A stretch of DNA of 20,655 nt from a bacterium (GTDB taxonomy: Bacteria > CSSED10-310 > JAJRTK01): positions 1 to 20,655 of the forward strand of contig JAJRTK010000058.1 of NCBI GenBank assembly GCA_024278345.1, written 5' to 3'. The position numbers and the translations under genes were made by a program. Below are positions 1 through 8,200 of this stretch, piece by piece; within the stretch, counting starts at the first letter, position 1, and each line of letters starts with the position of its first letter. The notes below the pieces were generated by a model, which made no database searches, had not been told where the DNA came from, and saw only the letters and a list, made by a program, of their open reading frames with translations.

Positions 1-111
1 CGTGACTCGAAGGGTCACGTTTGCGTGACTCGAAGGGTCACGTTTGCGTGACTCGAAGGGTCACGTTTGCGTGACTCGAAGGGTCACGTTTGCGTGACTC
101 GAAGGGTCACG
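1..111. repeat. 23-bp tandem repeat array with alternating inverted arms (about 4.8 copies)
   Basis: Five copies start at 1, 24, 47, 70 and 93; the last is cut after 19 bases. Copies are identical by eye. Each unit has the arm CGTGAC, a 7-nt spacer, the complementary arm GTCACG and then TTTG, so every arm can pair with the arm on either side (7-nt or 4-nt loop). There are no unique spacers, so this is not a CRISPR array. The array touches the window edge and may continue to the left. It could be a multi-site protein-binding array, a replication or partition-type iteron set, or a polymorphic minisatellite; the sequence does not decide. Confidence 0.95.
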
Positions 112-459
112 CCTCGCGTTACCCGGCGGTGGTCCGGGGACTCTGGCTGCGGCCCTGTAGGCCGCGTCTTGCTGCGCTCGGCATCCGGCCCCGGGCAGGG
201 CTTCGCCCCGGACCCACCAGGGAGATCGCAGGACCCGTTGCAATGAAGGGCAGCAAGTTCCCCACCCCTCTTCGGACGGTGGGCCTGGCTTATGCTCGGC
301 ATCTCGCTCTGCTCGGCACCGCGGATTTGGCGGGTGCCGAGACGATGACCGCCGTCGAAAAAACTAGAAACGGCCCGGGGATCATGCCCTTGCTCCGGGA
401 AGATCAAATTGCCCGGTGGATGCGGAGAGCTTCCTACGGGACCTGTTGGGGATCGCGTT
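112..459. other. Non-coding GC-rich spacer with several stem-loops
   Basis: No convincing gene is seen. Stem-loops visible by eye are GCGGCC/GGCCGC at 149-165 (5-nt loop), a GGGC-TTC-GCCC hairpin near 197-210, and a 9-bp perfect stem at 312-341 (CTCGGCACC pairing with GGTGCCGAG, 12-nt loop). None is followed by a T run, so they are not classical terminators. Open frames on both strands here are rich in Arg, Pro and Gly and lack domain-like sequence, as expected of translated GC-rich repeats. The stretch resembles REP-like intergenic sequence and serves as the upstream region of the glycosyltransferase gene. Confidence 0.6.
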
Positions 460-2583
460 GTGAGATGCCTTTCCAAACAAACTGACTTCTGGACAGCCGC
501 AATTCTTTATGGCGTCACCCTTTGCTTTTGGCTCTCGTACGCTTCCCTGGGTTTCAACCCTTGGGACGAGTGCGTCTTGGCCAACGGGGCGCTCCGCATC
601 CTGGACGGACAGATGGTCTGGGTCGATTTCTTTGGCTACGCTCCTGGCCGCTATCTGCTGGCGGCACTCTGCTTCAAACTTGGGGGAAACCTGTTGTCGA
701 TCCGGATTGGCATCGCCGTGGTTACGGCGGTGATGCCAGTGATGGCATACTTGGTGAGCCGGTCATTTCTTCCACGGGGCTGGGCTCTCTTCCCGGCGAT
801 CCTTGTGATGCTGGTCCCCAGCACCTACTATGTGAGGTTCTATCCGCTGTTGGCGCTTCTTGGGGCCTGGAGTCTCCTGCGGCTGGTGGAGGCACCCACG
901 CGGTGGAGCCAGGCGGTGCATGGACTGGTTTTGTTGGTCTGTTTCCTGTTCAAGACGGTGTCCGGGGGGTTCATTCTGGTCCTGACCCCTGTGGCTCTTT
1001 GGGCGGGGATGACCCGAAAACCGGGGATGTGTCGCCGCGTGCCGAGGGCGACTTTGGCGGTTGCTGGCTGGGCAGCGCTGGCCGGGGCTCCGGTCCTTGC
1101 GTACTACGCGATCCAGGGTGTGCTTCTCGAGGCGGTCAAGACGCACCTTTACGGATATGTGGTAACGGGCACCTCTCTTTGGGTGCCCTATCCGAATCCG
1201 GTGGAGTCGCTCTTGGCGGGCGATCTGATCATGGCGGTGGAAGAGGCCTTCTTTTGGAGCCTTGCGCTCTTTTTGGTGGCAGGTCTCACTCTGGCGGCCA
1301 GCGGGCGCGGGGGGCTCTGGCGCCGTTTTGCGGGTTCGAGGCCTCCGGCGGAGGTCTGGAAGAAGGTGTCGCTCTTGGTGGCACTGGGGATTCTGAACTT
1401 CTTACTTCCCATTTATCGGGCGGGGCTTTTCAATGTCCTTCGGGCATCACCCATCCCCTGGATCTTGGGGGTCATGATGAGCTACGGGCTTTGGAGTGGC
1501 CGTTTTTTTGGAGTGGGAAAGGGAGCTGGGCCTCGAGCCCCGGGATGCCTGGGAAAGGGCGCTGCGATGCTAATCATGGGGTATCTGGCTGCCCTGGCGC
1601 TCCACCTGTCGGTGAGTCCTGCTTTTCGGAACCTTTCCACGGGAGGAGCCGGGCCGCTTCTGGGCCAGCGATGGCTGAAGCTGGAGGATCAGCGGGCCGG
1701 AGTGTGGATGGAGCCGCGGCACATAGAGCTCATGGAGACGGTTCACGGTTGGATCGAGGAAGCCACGGCGGAGGGAGAACCGATTTTCGCGGCGCCTCTC
1801 GTGCCGCTCTTCTACTATTTCGGCCAGCGGCCGAACCCAACGGGTTTTGACTACATTCTTCCCGGAACCTGGCGCAAAAAGGCTCAGCGGGAAAAGACAC
1901 TGGACCGTCTCCGGAAGGCGGCGCCGAAGCTCTTCCTTTATAGTGATATTGCCGTCGATGGCCTGGATTCGCGGCGTTTCAAGGAGTATTCCCAGCCGAT
2001 TTTCGCTCTTTTCGACCGGAACTACGCCTGGACGGATGTCCTGGGCTATCCCATTTCCGACGCGGCGGAGGCTCCCGTCTACAATTACCGGCTGCTCCGG
2101 CCATGGGCGCGGTGGAACCGGGTGGGCAACTCTTTTCAGAAACCGCGGCCTACCTCCACTAGAGGACCAGTGGTTCCGGGAAATTTTGAGTGTGATGGAA
2201 GAAGGGTTTCCGGCTGGACGCTCCGGCCTGGCGGTCGAATGGAGATCGCCGTGCCGGCGGGAGATCGTCTGGTCTTCCGGCACCGGATTCTGGGACCCGG
2301 TGACGGTTGGTGGAGCCGACCGGCTCTGCGCATCCGGATCGCCGGGGCCGCAGGCGAGGAGGAGCTCTTCCTGTCGGCCGACCCATTCTTCGACGATGGC
2401 CTGCCACCCATGGCAGCCCTGGCCGCGGGACCGCTGGAGGGAGTCATCACCCTGGAAGCAATGGCCGAGAGTCCCGAACAGCTCACGGGAGAAGTCCAGA
2501 TCCTCCATCCCTTTCTCTCTTCAGAGAAGGAGCTCTTCTACGCCAGGACCGAGAAAGCGCCGCCTTTGGCATGGGGTGATTAA
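460..2583 (+). CDS. Multi-spanning GT-C-type membrane glycosyltransferase (PMT/ArnT-like)
   Basis: About 707 residues. The N-terminal two thirds consist of roughly ten hydrophobic segments; the last 200-250 residues are soluble and probably extracytoplasmic. Just after the first membrane segment comes a WDE-containing loop followed by LDGQMVWVDFFGY, the place where GT-C enzymes (PMT, ArnT, Alg families) keep the acidic residues that bind the sugar-phosphate donor. The likely role is transfer of a sugar from a polyprenyl-phosphate carrier to a lipid, glycan or protein outside the inner membrane; the substrate cannot be read. I prefer the GTG at 460, 8 nt after GGGG, over an upstream in-frame ATG at 409, because the extra residues look like spacer translation. 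The gene stands alone and faces the bactofilin gene. A second GT-C-like gene lies at 18264-19883 and shares the acidic-loop layout. Confidence 0.75.
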   Translation: MRCLSKQTDFWTAAILYGVTLCFWLSYASLGFNPWDECVLANGALRILDGQMVWVDFFGYAPGRYLLAALCFKLGGNLLSIRIGIAVVTAVMPVMAYLVSRSFLPRGWALFPAILVMLVPSTYYVRFYPLLALLGAWSLLRLVEAPTRWSQAVHGLVLLVCFLFKTVSGGFILVLTPVALWAGMTRKPGMCRRVPRATLAVAGWAALAGAPVLAYYAIQGVLLEAVKTHLYGYVVTGTSLWVPYPNPVESLLAGDLIMAVEEAFFWSLALFLVAGLTLAASGRGGLWRRFAGSRPPAEVWKKVSLLVALGILNFLLPIYRAGLFNVLRASPIPWILGVMMSYGLWSGRFFGVGKGAGPRAPGCLGKGAAMLIMGYLAALALHLSVSPAFRNLSTGGAGPLLGQRWLKLEDQRAGVWMEPRHIELMETVHGWIEEATAEGEPIFAAPLVPLFYYFGQRPNPTGFDYILPGTWRKKAQREKTLDRLRKAAPKLFLYSDIAVDGLDSRRFKEYSQPIFALFDRNYAWTDVLGYPISDAAEAPVYNYRLLRPWARWNRVGNSFQKPRPTSTRGPVVPGNFECDGRRVSGWTLRPGGRMEIAVPAGDRLVFRHRILGPGDGWWSRPALRIRIAGAAGEEELFLSADPFFDDGLPPMAALAAGPLEGVITLEAMAESPEQLTGEVQILHPFLSSEKELFYARTEKAPPLAWGD

Positions 2584-2685
2584 CCCGCGTTACCGCGGGG
2601 ACCGCGACATAGGGCGCCCCTGGAAGAACCCGGGCCTTGGGACGATTGCCCAGGCCAGGGGTGAAGGTTGCGAGTGGCGCGCAAC
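2584..2685. other. Three stem-loops in the convergent intergenic spacer
   Basis: Immediately after the glycosyltransferase stop codon there is a 6-bp perfect stem with a TTAC loop (2584-2599), then a stem GGCC-T-TGGG/CCCA-GGCC with one bulge (2633-2656), then GTTGCG/CGCAAC (2667-2685, 7-nt loop). A GGGCGCCC palindrome lies at 2612-2619. Because the flanking genes converge, a bidirectional transcription-ending role is plausible, but there is no T run on either strand, so ordinary intrinsic termination is not supported. Confidence 0.5.
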
Positions 2686-2767
2686 GGATGTGAGCGACGG
2701 GAGCGGAACTCAAGGCCAAAGAAAGGGCTCCGGCTTGCCGAAAAACCAGCCGGGCACCGAAGAGCCT

Positions 2768-3106
2768 CTAGGCGTCTCCCACGTGAACATCGCCGTTGAT
2801 GGAGGCTCCGTCGATGATGACGATCTTGGGGACGCGGATGTTCCCATCGATCCTTCCGGCAGCTCTGATTTCGACTCTGCCGGAGGCTTGCAGGTTTCCA
2901 GTGACTTTGCCGGAAAGACAGATATTCTTGGCATCGACATCTCCATCGACGTGCCCTCCGGCCTCGATCCGGCAGTCTCCATCCAGCTTGATGCGTCCCT
3001 GGAGGCTTCCTTGAATCTTGAGGTCTCCCGTCCCGTCGATCTGGCCATTCACGACGAGTCCTTTTGCGATCACACTCGATGAAACTCGCTCACTCCGATT
3101 GTCCAT
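2768..3106 (-). CDS. Bactofilin (polymer-forming cytoskeletal protein)
   Basis: 112 residues. A short polar N-terminal tail is followed by a run of about six-residue beta-helix turns rich in G-x-(I/V/L) and acidic residues (for example KGLVVNGQIDGTGDLKIQG and DGDVDAKNICLSGKVTG), the hallmark of the bactofilin/DUF583 right-handed beta-helix. Bactofilins polymerise without nucleotide into filaments at the inner membrane and organise cell-wall enzymes, stalks, polarity or motility systems. The start ATG at 3106 is preceded 7 nt away by GGGAG; a GTG start at 3148 is also open but lacks such a site and would add a tail unlike the family. Length is at the short end of the family. It is divergent from the transporter gene and convergent with the glycosyltransferase; no peptidase partner is beside it. 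Confidence 0.88.
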   Translation of the reverse strand: MDNRSERVSSSVIAKGLVVNGQIDGTGDLKIQGSLQGRIKLDGDCRIEAGGHVDGDVDAKNICLSGKVTGNLQASGRVEIRAAGRIDGNIRVPKIVIIDGASINGDVHVGDA

Positions 3107-3311
3107 TGGCTGACTCCCAACTCCCGCAAACCCTGAATGTTGAGCCACAAATTTCTGAGGCGATTCCCCGTAGGCGTAAACAATGTTCTTTTAGCACATT
3201 TTTTGGCCAAGATCCCGCTACCGGCTGGAAAAATGCCCGCAATTTGATCGAATGTCCGTCTAAAATCGACTGAAAAATGGAGCCTCCTTCCCATGGGACT
3301 GTTTTTTTTTG
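3107..3311. promoter_or_regulatory. Divergent intergenic region (bactofilin / transporter), left part
   Basis: This AT-richer stretch must carry the promoters for the leftward bactofilin gene and the rightward transporter operon. No pair of boxes stands out enough to call. It holds a 10-bp palindrome TCCCATGGGA at 3289-3298 followed by nine T residues at 3302-3310. The palindrome is too compact for a good terminator stem, so I do not call one. Confidence 0.4.
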
Positions 3312-3413
3312 ATAGGGTGCGCTGCTTGGAAGCTCCGCCACGGGCGTTGGAGCCCTGAAGCAGAAGATTGGGAACCTTGGCAGGCTCTGGCGGGAACCGG
3401 AAAGGCGTCGGAC
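3312..3413 (+). promoter_or_regulatory. Structured 5' leader of the transporter gene (candidate riboswitch)
   Basis: Bases just before the transporter ATG fold into nested helices seen directly: CTGCTT (3322-3327) pairs with AAGCAG (3358-3363), and inside it GCTCC (3332-3336) pairs with GGAGC (3349-3353), capped by GCC/GGC (3337-3339 with 3343-3345). GGTGC (3316-3320) can close the whole domain with GCGTC (3405-3409 region, two G-U pairs). CCTT (3375-3378) can pair with AAGG (3402-3405), the likely ribosome-binding site. A competing helix GAGCC (3350-3354) with GGCTC (3383-3387) excludes the inner stem. Two GGGAACC copies lie at 3370-3376 and 3392-3398. The layout suits translational control. 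The GGGTGC start and the GGGAACCGGAAAGG end recall, from memory only, the nhaA-I (Li+/Na+-sensing) motif; this match is unverified. Confidence 0.5.
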
Positions 3414-5186
3414 ATGGACACGCTATTCATGAGCGCGATTTTGCTGTCGATGGTCGTGCTGCTCATGACACAGGTGGTGCGGGTGGAGGTGGCGGCGCTC
3501 CTCTCCGTGGTGGCCCTTGCGATGACTGGGATCTTGACGCCAGCCGAGGCGCTATCGGGTTTTTCGAATCCGGCCACCATCACGGTGGGAGCGATGTTCA
3601 TTTTGAGCGCGGGTTTGGTGAAGACGGGGATCGTCGATTATTTGGACTCGGCTTTGACTTCGTTGGCAGCCGGGCGAAAGGCGCGGCTCTTGCTGCTTCT
3701 TGGCGCCATCGCGGTGGGATTCAGCGCCTTCGTCAACAACACACCCATCGTGATTATGATGGTTCCCGCGGTCCTCAGCCTGTCGAAAGATGTGGGTTCG
3801 GTACCGTCAAAGTATTTGATCCCGTTGAGTTATTTCTCGATCCTTGGAGGGAGCTGCACACTGCTCGGGACAAGCACAAACATCTTGGTGGACTCCATCT
3901 ACCGGGAAGCGGGAGGCCCGGGGTTCGGGCTGTTCGAGTTTTCACGCCTTGGCGTGATCTTCGTCGTTGTGGGCGGCACTTACTTGCTGCTCTTCTCTGA
4001 TCGTCTTCTTCCGGAACGATATTCCTTGAGCGATTTGTTGTCACCGGTTCACCGGAGCTCGTTCGTCACGGAGATCCGGTTTTCCCAGAGCAGCCGGCTG
4101 CTGGGGCGGCAGTTTTCCGAGATTTTTGAGAGCAGCTCCATCCGTGTGCTCCAACTGGTTCGAGGCGAGGAGGTGATTTTCACGCCTCCGCCTGAAACCC
4201 GCGTGGAAGCCGGGGACTCGATGCTCGTGGAGGCCACGGCTGCGAACCTGCACGAGCTCATCTCCAGGAGGGGAGTGGAGCATGGATCGGCGGTGGCGGA
4301 TCACGAACGAGTCAGTATCAGCCAGGTGGACATGATGGTGGCCGAGGTGGTCATCACTCCCAACTCCACGTACCGGGAGCATCGGCTGAGCGAAATCGGT
4401 CTCAACCGAAACTACGGGATCAAGGTGTTGGGAATGCGGCGAATGGGGCGGCAGCACCAGACACAACTCCGGAATATGGTTCTCCAGACAGGGGATGTAC
4501 TGCTGGTTCATGGGGAGGAACAAGCCCTCCGGAGGCTGCACGAGTCCCAGAATGTTCTGCTTATCGAAGGCGTCGGACACACGCTCCGGTTCCTGAACAA
4601 GGCTCCCATCGCCCTGGGCATCATGGCGCTGGTCGTGGGGCTGGCGGCATTCGGGATCGGGCAAATCTCCGTGCTCGCCTTGACGGGGGTCGTGTTGATG
4701 ATCGTGACGCGGTGTCTTTCGACGGTGGAGGCAAGCCGGGCACTGAATTCGTCGGTCCTCTTGCTTCTGGCGGGGACAATCCCCTTGGGTATGGCCATGG
4801 CGAAGACCGGGATCGCCGAGAATCTTGCCCACCGGGCCATGGAGTTGGCCGGACACCTGGGTCCCATAGCTATACTGAGCTGCCTTTACCTGATAACAAA
4901 CGTGATGACTGAGCTTCTTTCCAACAACGCCACCGCCGTTCTCCTTGCCCCTATCGGAATGGAAATTGCCGCCAAAGTGGGGGCGGATCCCAAGCCGTTC
5001 CTCATCGCCATCGCCTTTGCCGCAAGCGCCAGCTTCTCCACGCCCATCGGATACCAGACAAACCTGATCGTCATGGGCCCCGGCGGCTACAGATTCCGCG
5101 ATTACCTCCGCATCGGCCTGCCCCTCAACATCCTGCTTTGGGCGGTGGCTACGGTGGCGATCCCCTGGCTGTGGCCGTTGAACTAA
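3414..5186 (+). CDS. SLC13/DASS-type ion transporter with two RCK_C (TrkA-C) domains
   Basis: 590 residues from the ATG at 3414, which has AAAGG 8 nt upstream; longer readings would translate the structured leader. Hydrophobic segments fill about residues 5-185 and 390-590. They carry the paired signature motifs of the divalent anion:Na+ symporter superfamily: FVNNTPIVIMM and LGTSTNILV in the first half, LLSNNATAVLLAP and TPIGYQTNLIVMGPGGY in the second. Between them, about residues 205-385, lie two soluble RCK_C-like regions, as in SAC1/sulfate-transporter-like members. The family moves sulfate, dicarboxylates, silicate or other anions, often with Na+; the cargo cannot be told. It is the first gene of a plus-strand run with tamB and tamA-like genes; its TAA overlaps the ATG of a tiny frame leading into tamB. 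Confidence 0.85.
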   Translation: MDTLFMSAILLSMVVLLMTQVVRVEVAALLSVVALAMTGILTPAEALSGFSNPATITVGAMFILSAGLVKTGIVDYLDSALTSLAAGRKARLLLLLGAIAVGFSAFVNNTPIVIMMVPAVLSLSKDVGSVPSKYLIPLSYFSILGGSCTLLGTSTNILVDSIYREAGGPGFGLFEFSRLGVIFVVVGGTYLLLFSDRLLPERYSLSDLLSPVHRSSFVTEIRFSQSSRLLGRQFSEIFESSSIRVLQLVRGEEVIFTPPPETRVEAGDSMLVEATAANLHELISRRGVEHGSAVADHERVSISQVDMMVAEVVITPNSTYREHRLSEIGLNRNYGIKVLGMRRMGRQHQTQLRNMVLQTGDVLLVHGEEQALRRLHESQNVLLIEGVGHTLRFLNKAPIALGIMALVVGLAAFGIGQISVLALTGVVLMIVTRCLSTVEASRALNSSVLLLLAGTIPLGMAMAKTGIAENLAHRAMELAGHLGPIAILSCLYLITNVMTELLSNNATAVLLAPIGMEIAAKVGADPKPFLIAIAFAASASFSTPIGYQTNLIVMGPGGYRFRDYLRIGLPLNILLWAVATVAIPWLWPLN

Positions 5187-5245
5187 TGGCGAAGCTCAGA
5201 AAACCCAAGGAATCGATGGCCATCAGACGGGCAAGACCAGTATGA
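5186..5245 (+). CDS. Possible 19-residue coupling ORF between transporter and tamB
   Basis: The transporter stop and this ATG share bases (TAATG, 5184-5188), and this frame's TGA (5243-5245) overlaps the tamB ATG at 5242. It would encode a basic peptide (MAKLRKPKESMAIRRARPV). No domain is seen. tamB itself has only a weak ribosome-binding site, so reinitiation through this short frame is a reasonable way to start tamB translation. It may equally be chance in a 55-nt gap. Confidence 0.3.
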   Translation: MAKLRKPKESMAIRRARPV

Positions 5246-8200
5246 CTCCCGATAAGGTGCGGCACAAGGCAAATCCGTGGTGGCGGCTCAGCGATTTCCT
5301 CCTCAATGTCGTTGGAATCGCCACACTCGTTCTCTCCACGCTGTTGCTGGTCCTCCAGTCGCCCACGGTCCAGCGAGAGATCATCGATTTCGCCCTTCGC
5401 ACGGCCGAGGAGGCACTGGAGGTCCGGATCGAAGTAGCACGCTCGGGCTACAACATTTTGGGGCTCGGGGCCAGTTTCGGTGACCTCCGCGTTTCCGACA
5501 AAAGCGGGCAACCGCTCCTGACAGCCAAGGGACTGCGTTTGAGCCTTCCCCTGGGCTCGCTTTGGAGCAAACCGGCGGTCCGCCTCCGCCTCACGCATCC
5601 GGAAATCTGGGTGGAGCAACGGCCGAACGGCACCTGGAACCTGCCGTTCATGGGGGATGCACCGGTCGTGGCGGAGTTCGAAGAAGCGCCAGAGGAGCCC
5701 CTGAACCTTCCTCACCTTCTGGTAGAAAGCCTGGCCATCGACGACTTACAGATTCACTACCGCCAGGAAGGAATCGAGCTCACCACCCGAAACACGGAGT
5801 TCGAAGGGCGAATCGAGCTTCCGGAGCTCACGGGAAGGTTGAAGCTCATGCTCCCGGCCGTGGAAATGAAGATGGAGGAGCAAACGTTCCGCCTCGAACC
5901 GACGAAACTGGAGGCAAAATTCACCGAAGGACGAGGCAGCATCAGGCTGGACACCGGCTTCGGCGGCATTGGACTCACCGCCGACGGCCAAGTGGAGTCA
6001 ATCCTGGATCTGCGGTCTCTGGAGTTGAGGGCCAGCCTTCTCTTGGAAGGCGCCTCCGCCCTGGCAAAGAGGTTGTCCATGCCTTTGGCCGGAAAAGTGA
6101 CCCTCAAGGCCAAGGGAACAGGATCGTGGAGATCCATGGAACTTGCGGCCCGTGTCTCGTTCCACCTGCTCCTTGACGAAAAACCGCTGCCGAACCTGCT
6201 TTTCTTCGCCAAGACCCAAACATCCCAGCCTCGTGCCGACCTGGGCTTGGAGCTTCAGACCAAAAATCTGGGCCAGGCGCGAGTTGAGGCCCGGGTGGAA
6301 TGGGAAAAAGGCCATTGGGAAGCCACCGGAGAGCTTCGAGAGCTGGATCTGTCGGAACTTGCCAGGGCTTTTTCCGAGCTCCCACTGCTGCCGGCCTTCA
6401 TCCCTCTGAATGGGCGGATAGAGGCCAAGGGGATCGGTGGCGACATCGGGACGCTTCAGGCCTCGGGAAAGATCTCCACTGGTGCCGAGATCCAGCCGGA
6501 GCTTCTGGCTGCTTTGTTGGGGCGCGAGGCTGTCAGCCCAGACGGGAAGGTCATGGACAAACCGGCGAGTCAGAGTGCGGAACAGGAGGAAGTGGCGGCG
6601 GACCTTCCCCAGCTCGAACCCCGGGCGGTCCTGGCTTTCGCGCTGGAAAGGGGGCGACTGGAGATCCGGGAGTTGCGGGTTTCGGAGAGCGCCGCGGCGG
6701 TTGTGGTATCGGGGAAGGTGATGCCCGATCTTTCGGTCAACTTGGACTTTTCGGGAAAGATCCAGGATTTGGGCCGCTATGGCGCTATCTTCGGACAGGA
6801 GATGGCCGGAAAGCTGGACTTTTCGGGCAGGCTCAGCGGCGGCGCCGAAGATCCCGGGGTGCAGCTTGAGGCAACGCTGCGGGAGGCCATGGTCTCTGGA
6901 GCCCCGCTGGAACTTGCGGCCACGCTGGCATTGGCGGATGGGATCTTGACCTCCAAAAAGCTCGAAATTGCGGCGGCGGATTGCCGGGTGGCCGCGGACA
7001 TTCGCCTCGGGGTTCGCGAATTGCTGCTGGGCGTCACCAGGGGCGCCGGGCGCATCAATCTCGATTCGATGGAATGCGGAGGCACGCGCCTTGGAGGAGG
7101 CGAAATCATCTATGAGCTTGCGCCGGACCAGCTTTCCGTCACCGCCAGCTTGCTCGACGGGGATCTTGCGGGAAACGCCGCCCTTGACCTGCCGCCTACG
7201 CTGGCGACGGCGGAAGTGGCGGGACGCCTGGATCTCGAGAGCTACAGGGAGCTCCTTGGCCTCCAGCCGGAACAAGAGCTCTCGGGCAGGCTGGAGCTCC
7301 AAGGCTCGGCTCGCTACCTCTTTCCCTCGGCGGAAGAACCGGACGGCAGTCTGGACGCCAATGGCGAAATCAAGAAGTTCTGGGCCAGGACCGGGGGACT
7401 GGACATCGGCCTGGCAAGCCCGGCTCGCCTGGACTTCTCCCCCGACGGACGCATCCTTCTAAGAAAGACGACTCTGGCAATCGAGGAATCCCCCCTATCA
7501 GGCGATGGGCCAAAACCTTCCGAGCCCAAGAGAAAGGCACCCGTGGACATGCCATCGTTCGCGGATGCGGATCGGCTGTGGCTGTCTGCTGTTTTTCAGC
7601 CCGAGAATGCTGCCGTCGAGGCTCGATTGTCAGGCGGCCTCCGCCTTCGTCAGCTGAGGGCTTTCCTTGATTTCCCGGAGCTGAGTGGCCTGGCCAAGGT
7701 GGAGATTGCTGTTTCGGGAAACCTGGAGGCTCCCGAGATTCAGGGAACCGCCGAGATCCTAGATCTGGTGCCGGGCCCTCTGGAGGCCGGCTCGATCCAG
7801 ATGAAGATTCCTCTGGTGCCCCGGGGAACGGCAAAACTGGAGCTCGCCCTTTTCCCCCAAAGCCCAACCGCGGAATCCGGACTCTTGGGAAAAATCTCCG
7901 CCAGTCTTGACATCAAGGGCCTTCAACTCGAGGGACAGCCCTTCGGAGACTCCATGGTCAGCGCCTTCATGGACCCGAAAACCGGAGGACTGGGCGCCAC
8001 GGGGATCTTTCTGGACAACCAGGTGCGAGGCTCTCTCTTCATCACGGACGGGACTCTTGACGCCAAGCTCGAGGCTGAGAACCTGGATCTCGGGCCTCTT
8101 CTCCTAGCTGGCGGTTTCCCCAAGGAGGGAACGGACGGCCAGATGGGCTTCGACATTGCGGTGGCTGTACCTCTCAGTGCGCCGGAGAAGCTCACGGGAC

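Noticed and set aside
1-111. CRISPR array
   Set aside because: Units abut with no variable spacers, the unit is only 23 bp, and no cas gene is present.
84-485. Overlapping open frames of about 130 codons on both strands in the left spacer
   Set aside because: Composition is Arg/Pro/Gly-rich with no domain-like pattern, the frames run through the tandem array and GC hairpins, and they overlap the start of a well-supported gene.
3289-3310. Intrinsic terminator (palindrome plus T9)
   Set aside because: The palindrome TCCCATGGGA leaves only a three-base stem with a real loop, too weak for a terminator; the T run is more likely part of the upstream region of the leader.
3312-3413. SAH or SAM riboswitch
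   Set aside because: A GCGCTGC string and a CAGGCTC string recall the SAH aptamer, but the conserved CGAGG-type start is missing and the downstream gene is a transporter, not methionine-cycle.
5998-7302. 434-codon open frame on the minus strand inside tamB
   Set aside because: It lies antisense to clear TamB coding sequence and has no recognisable domain; long antisense frames are expected in GC-rich DNA.
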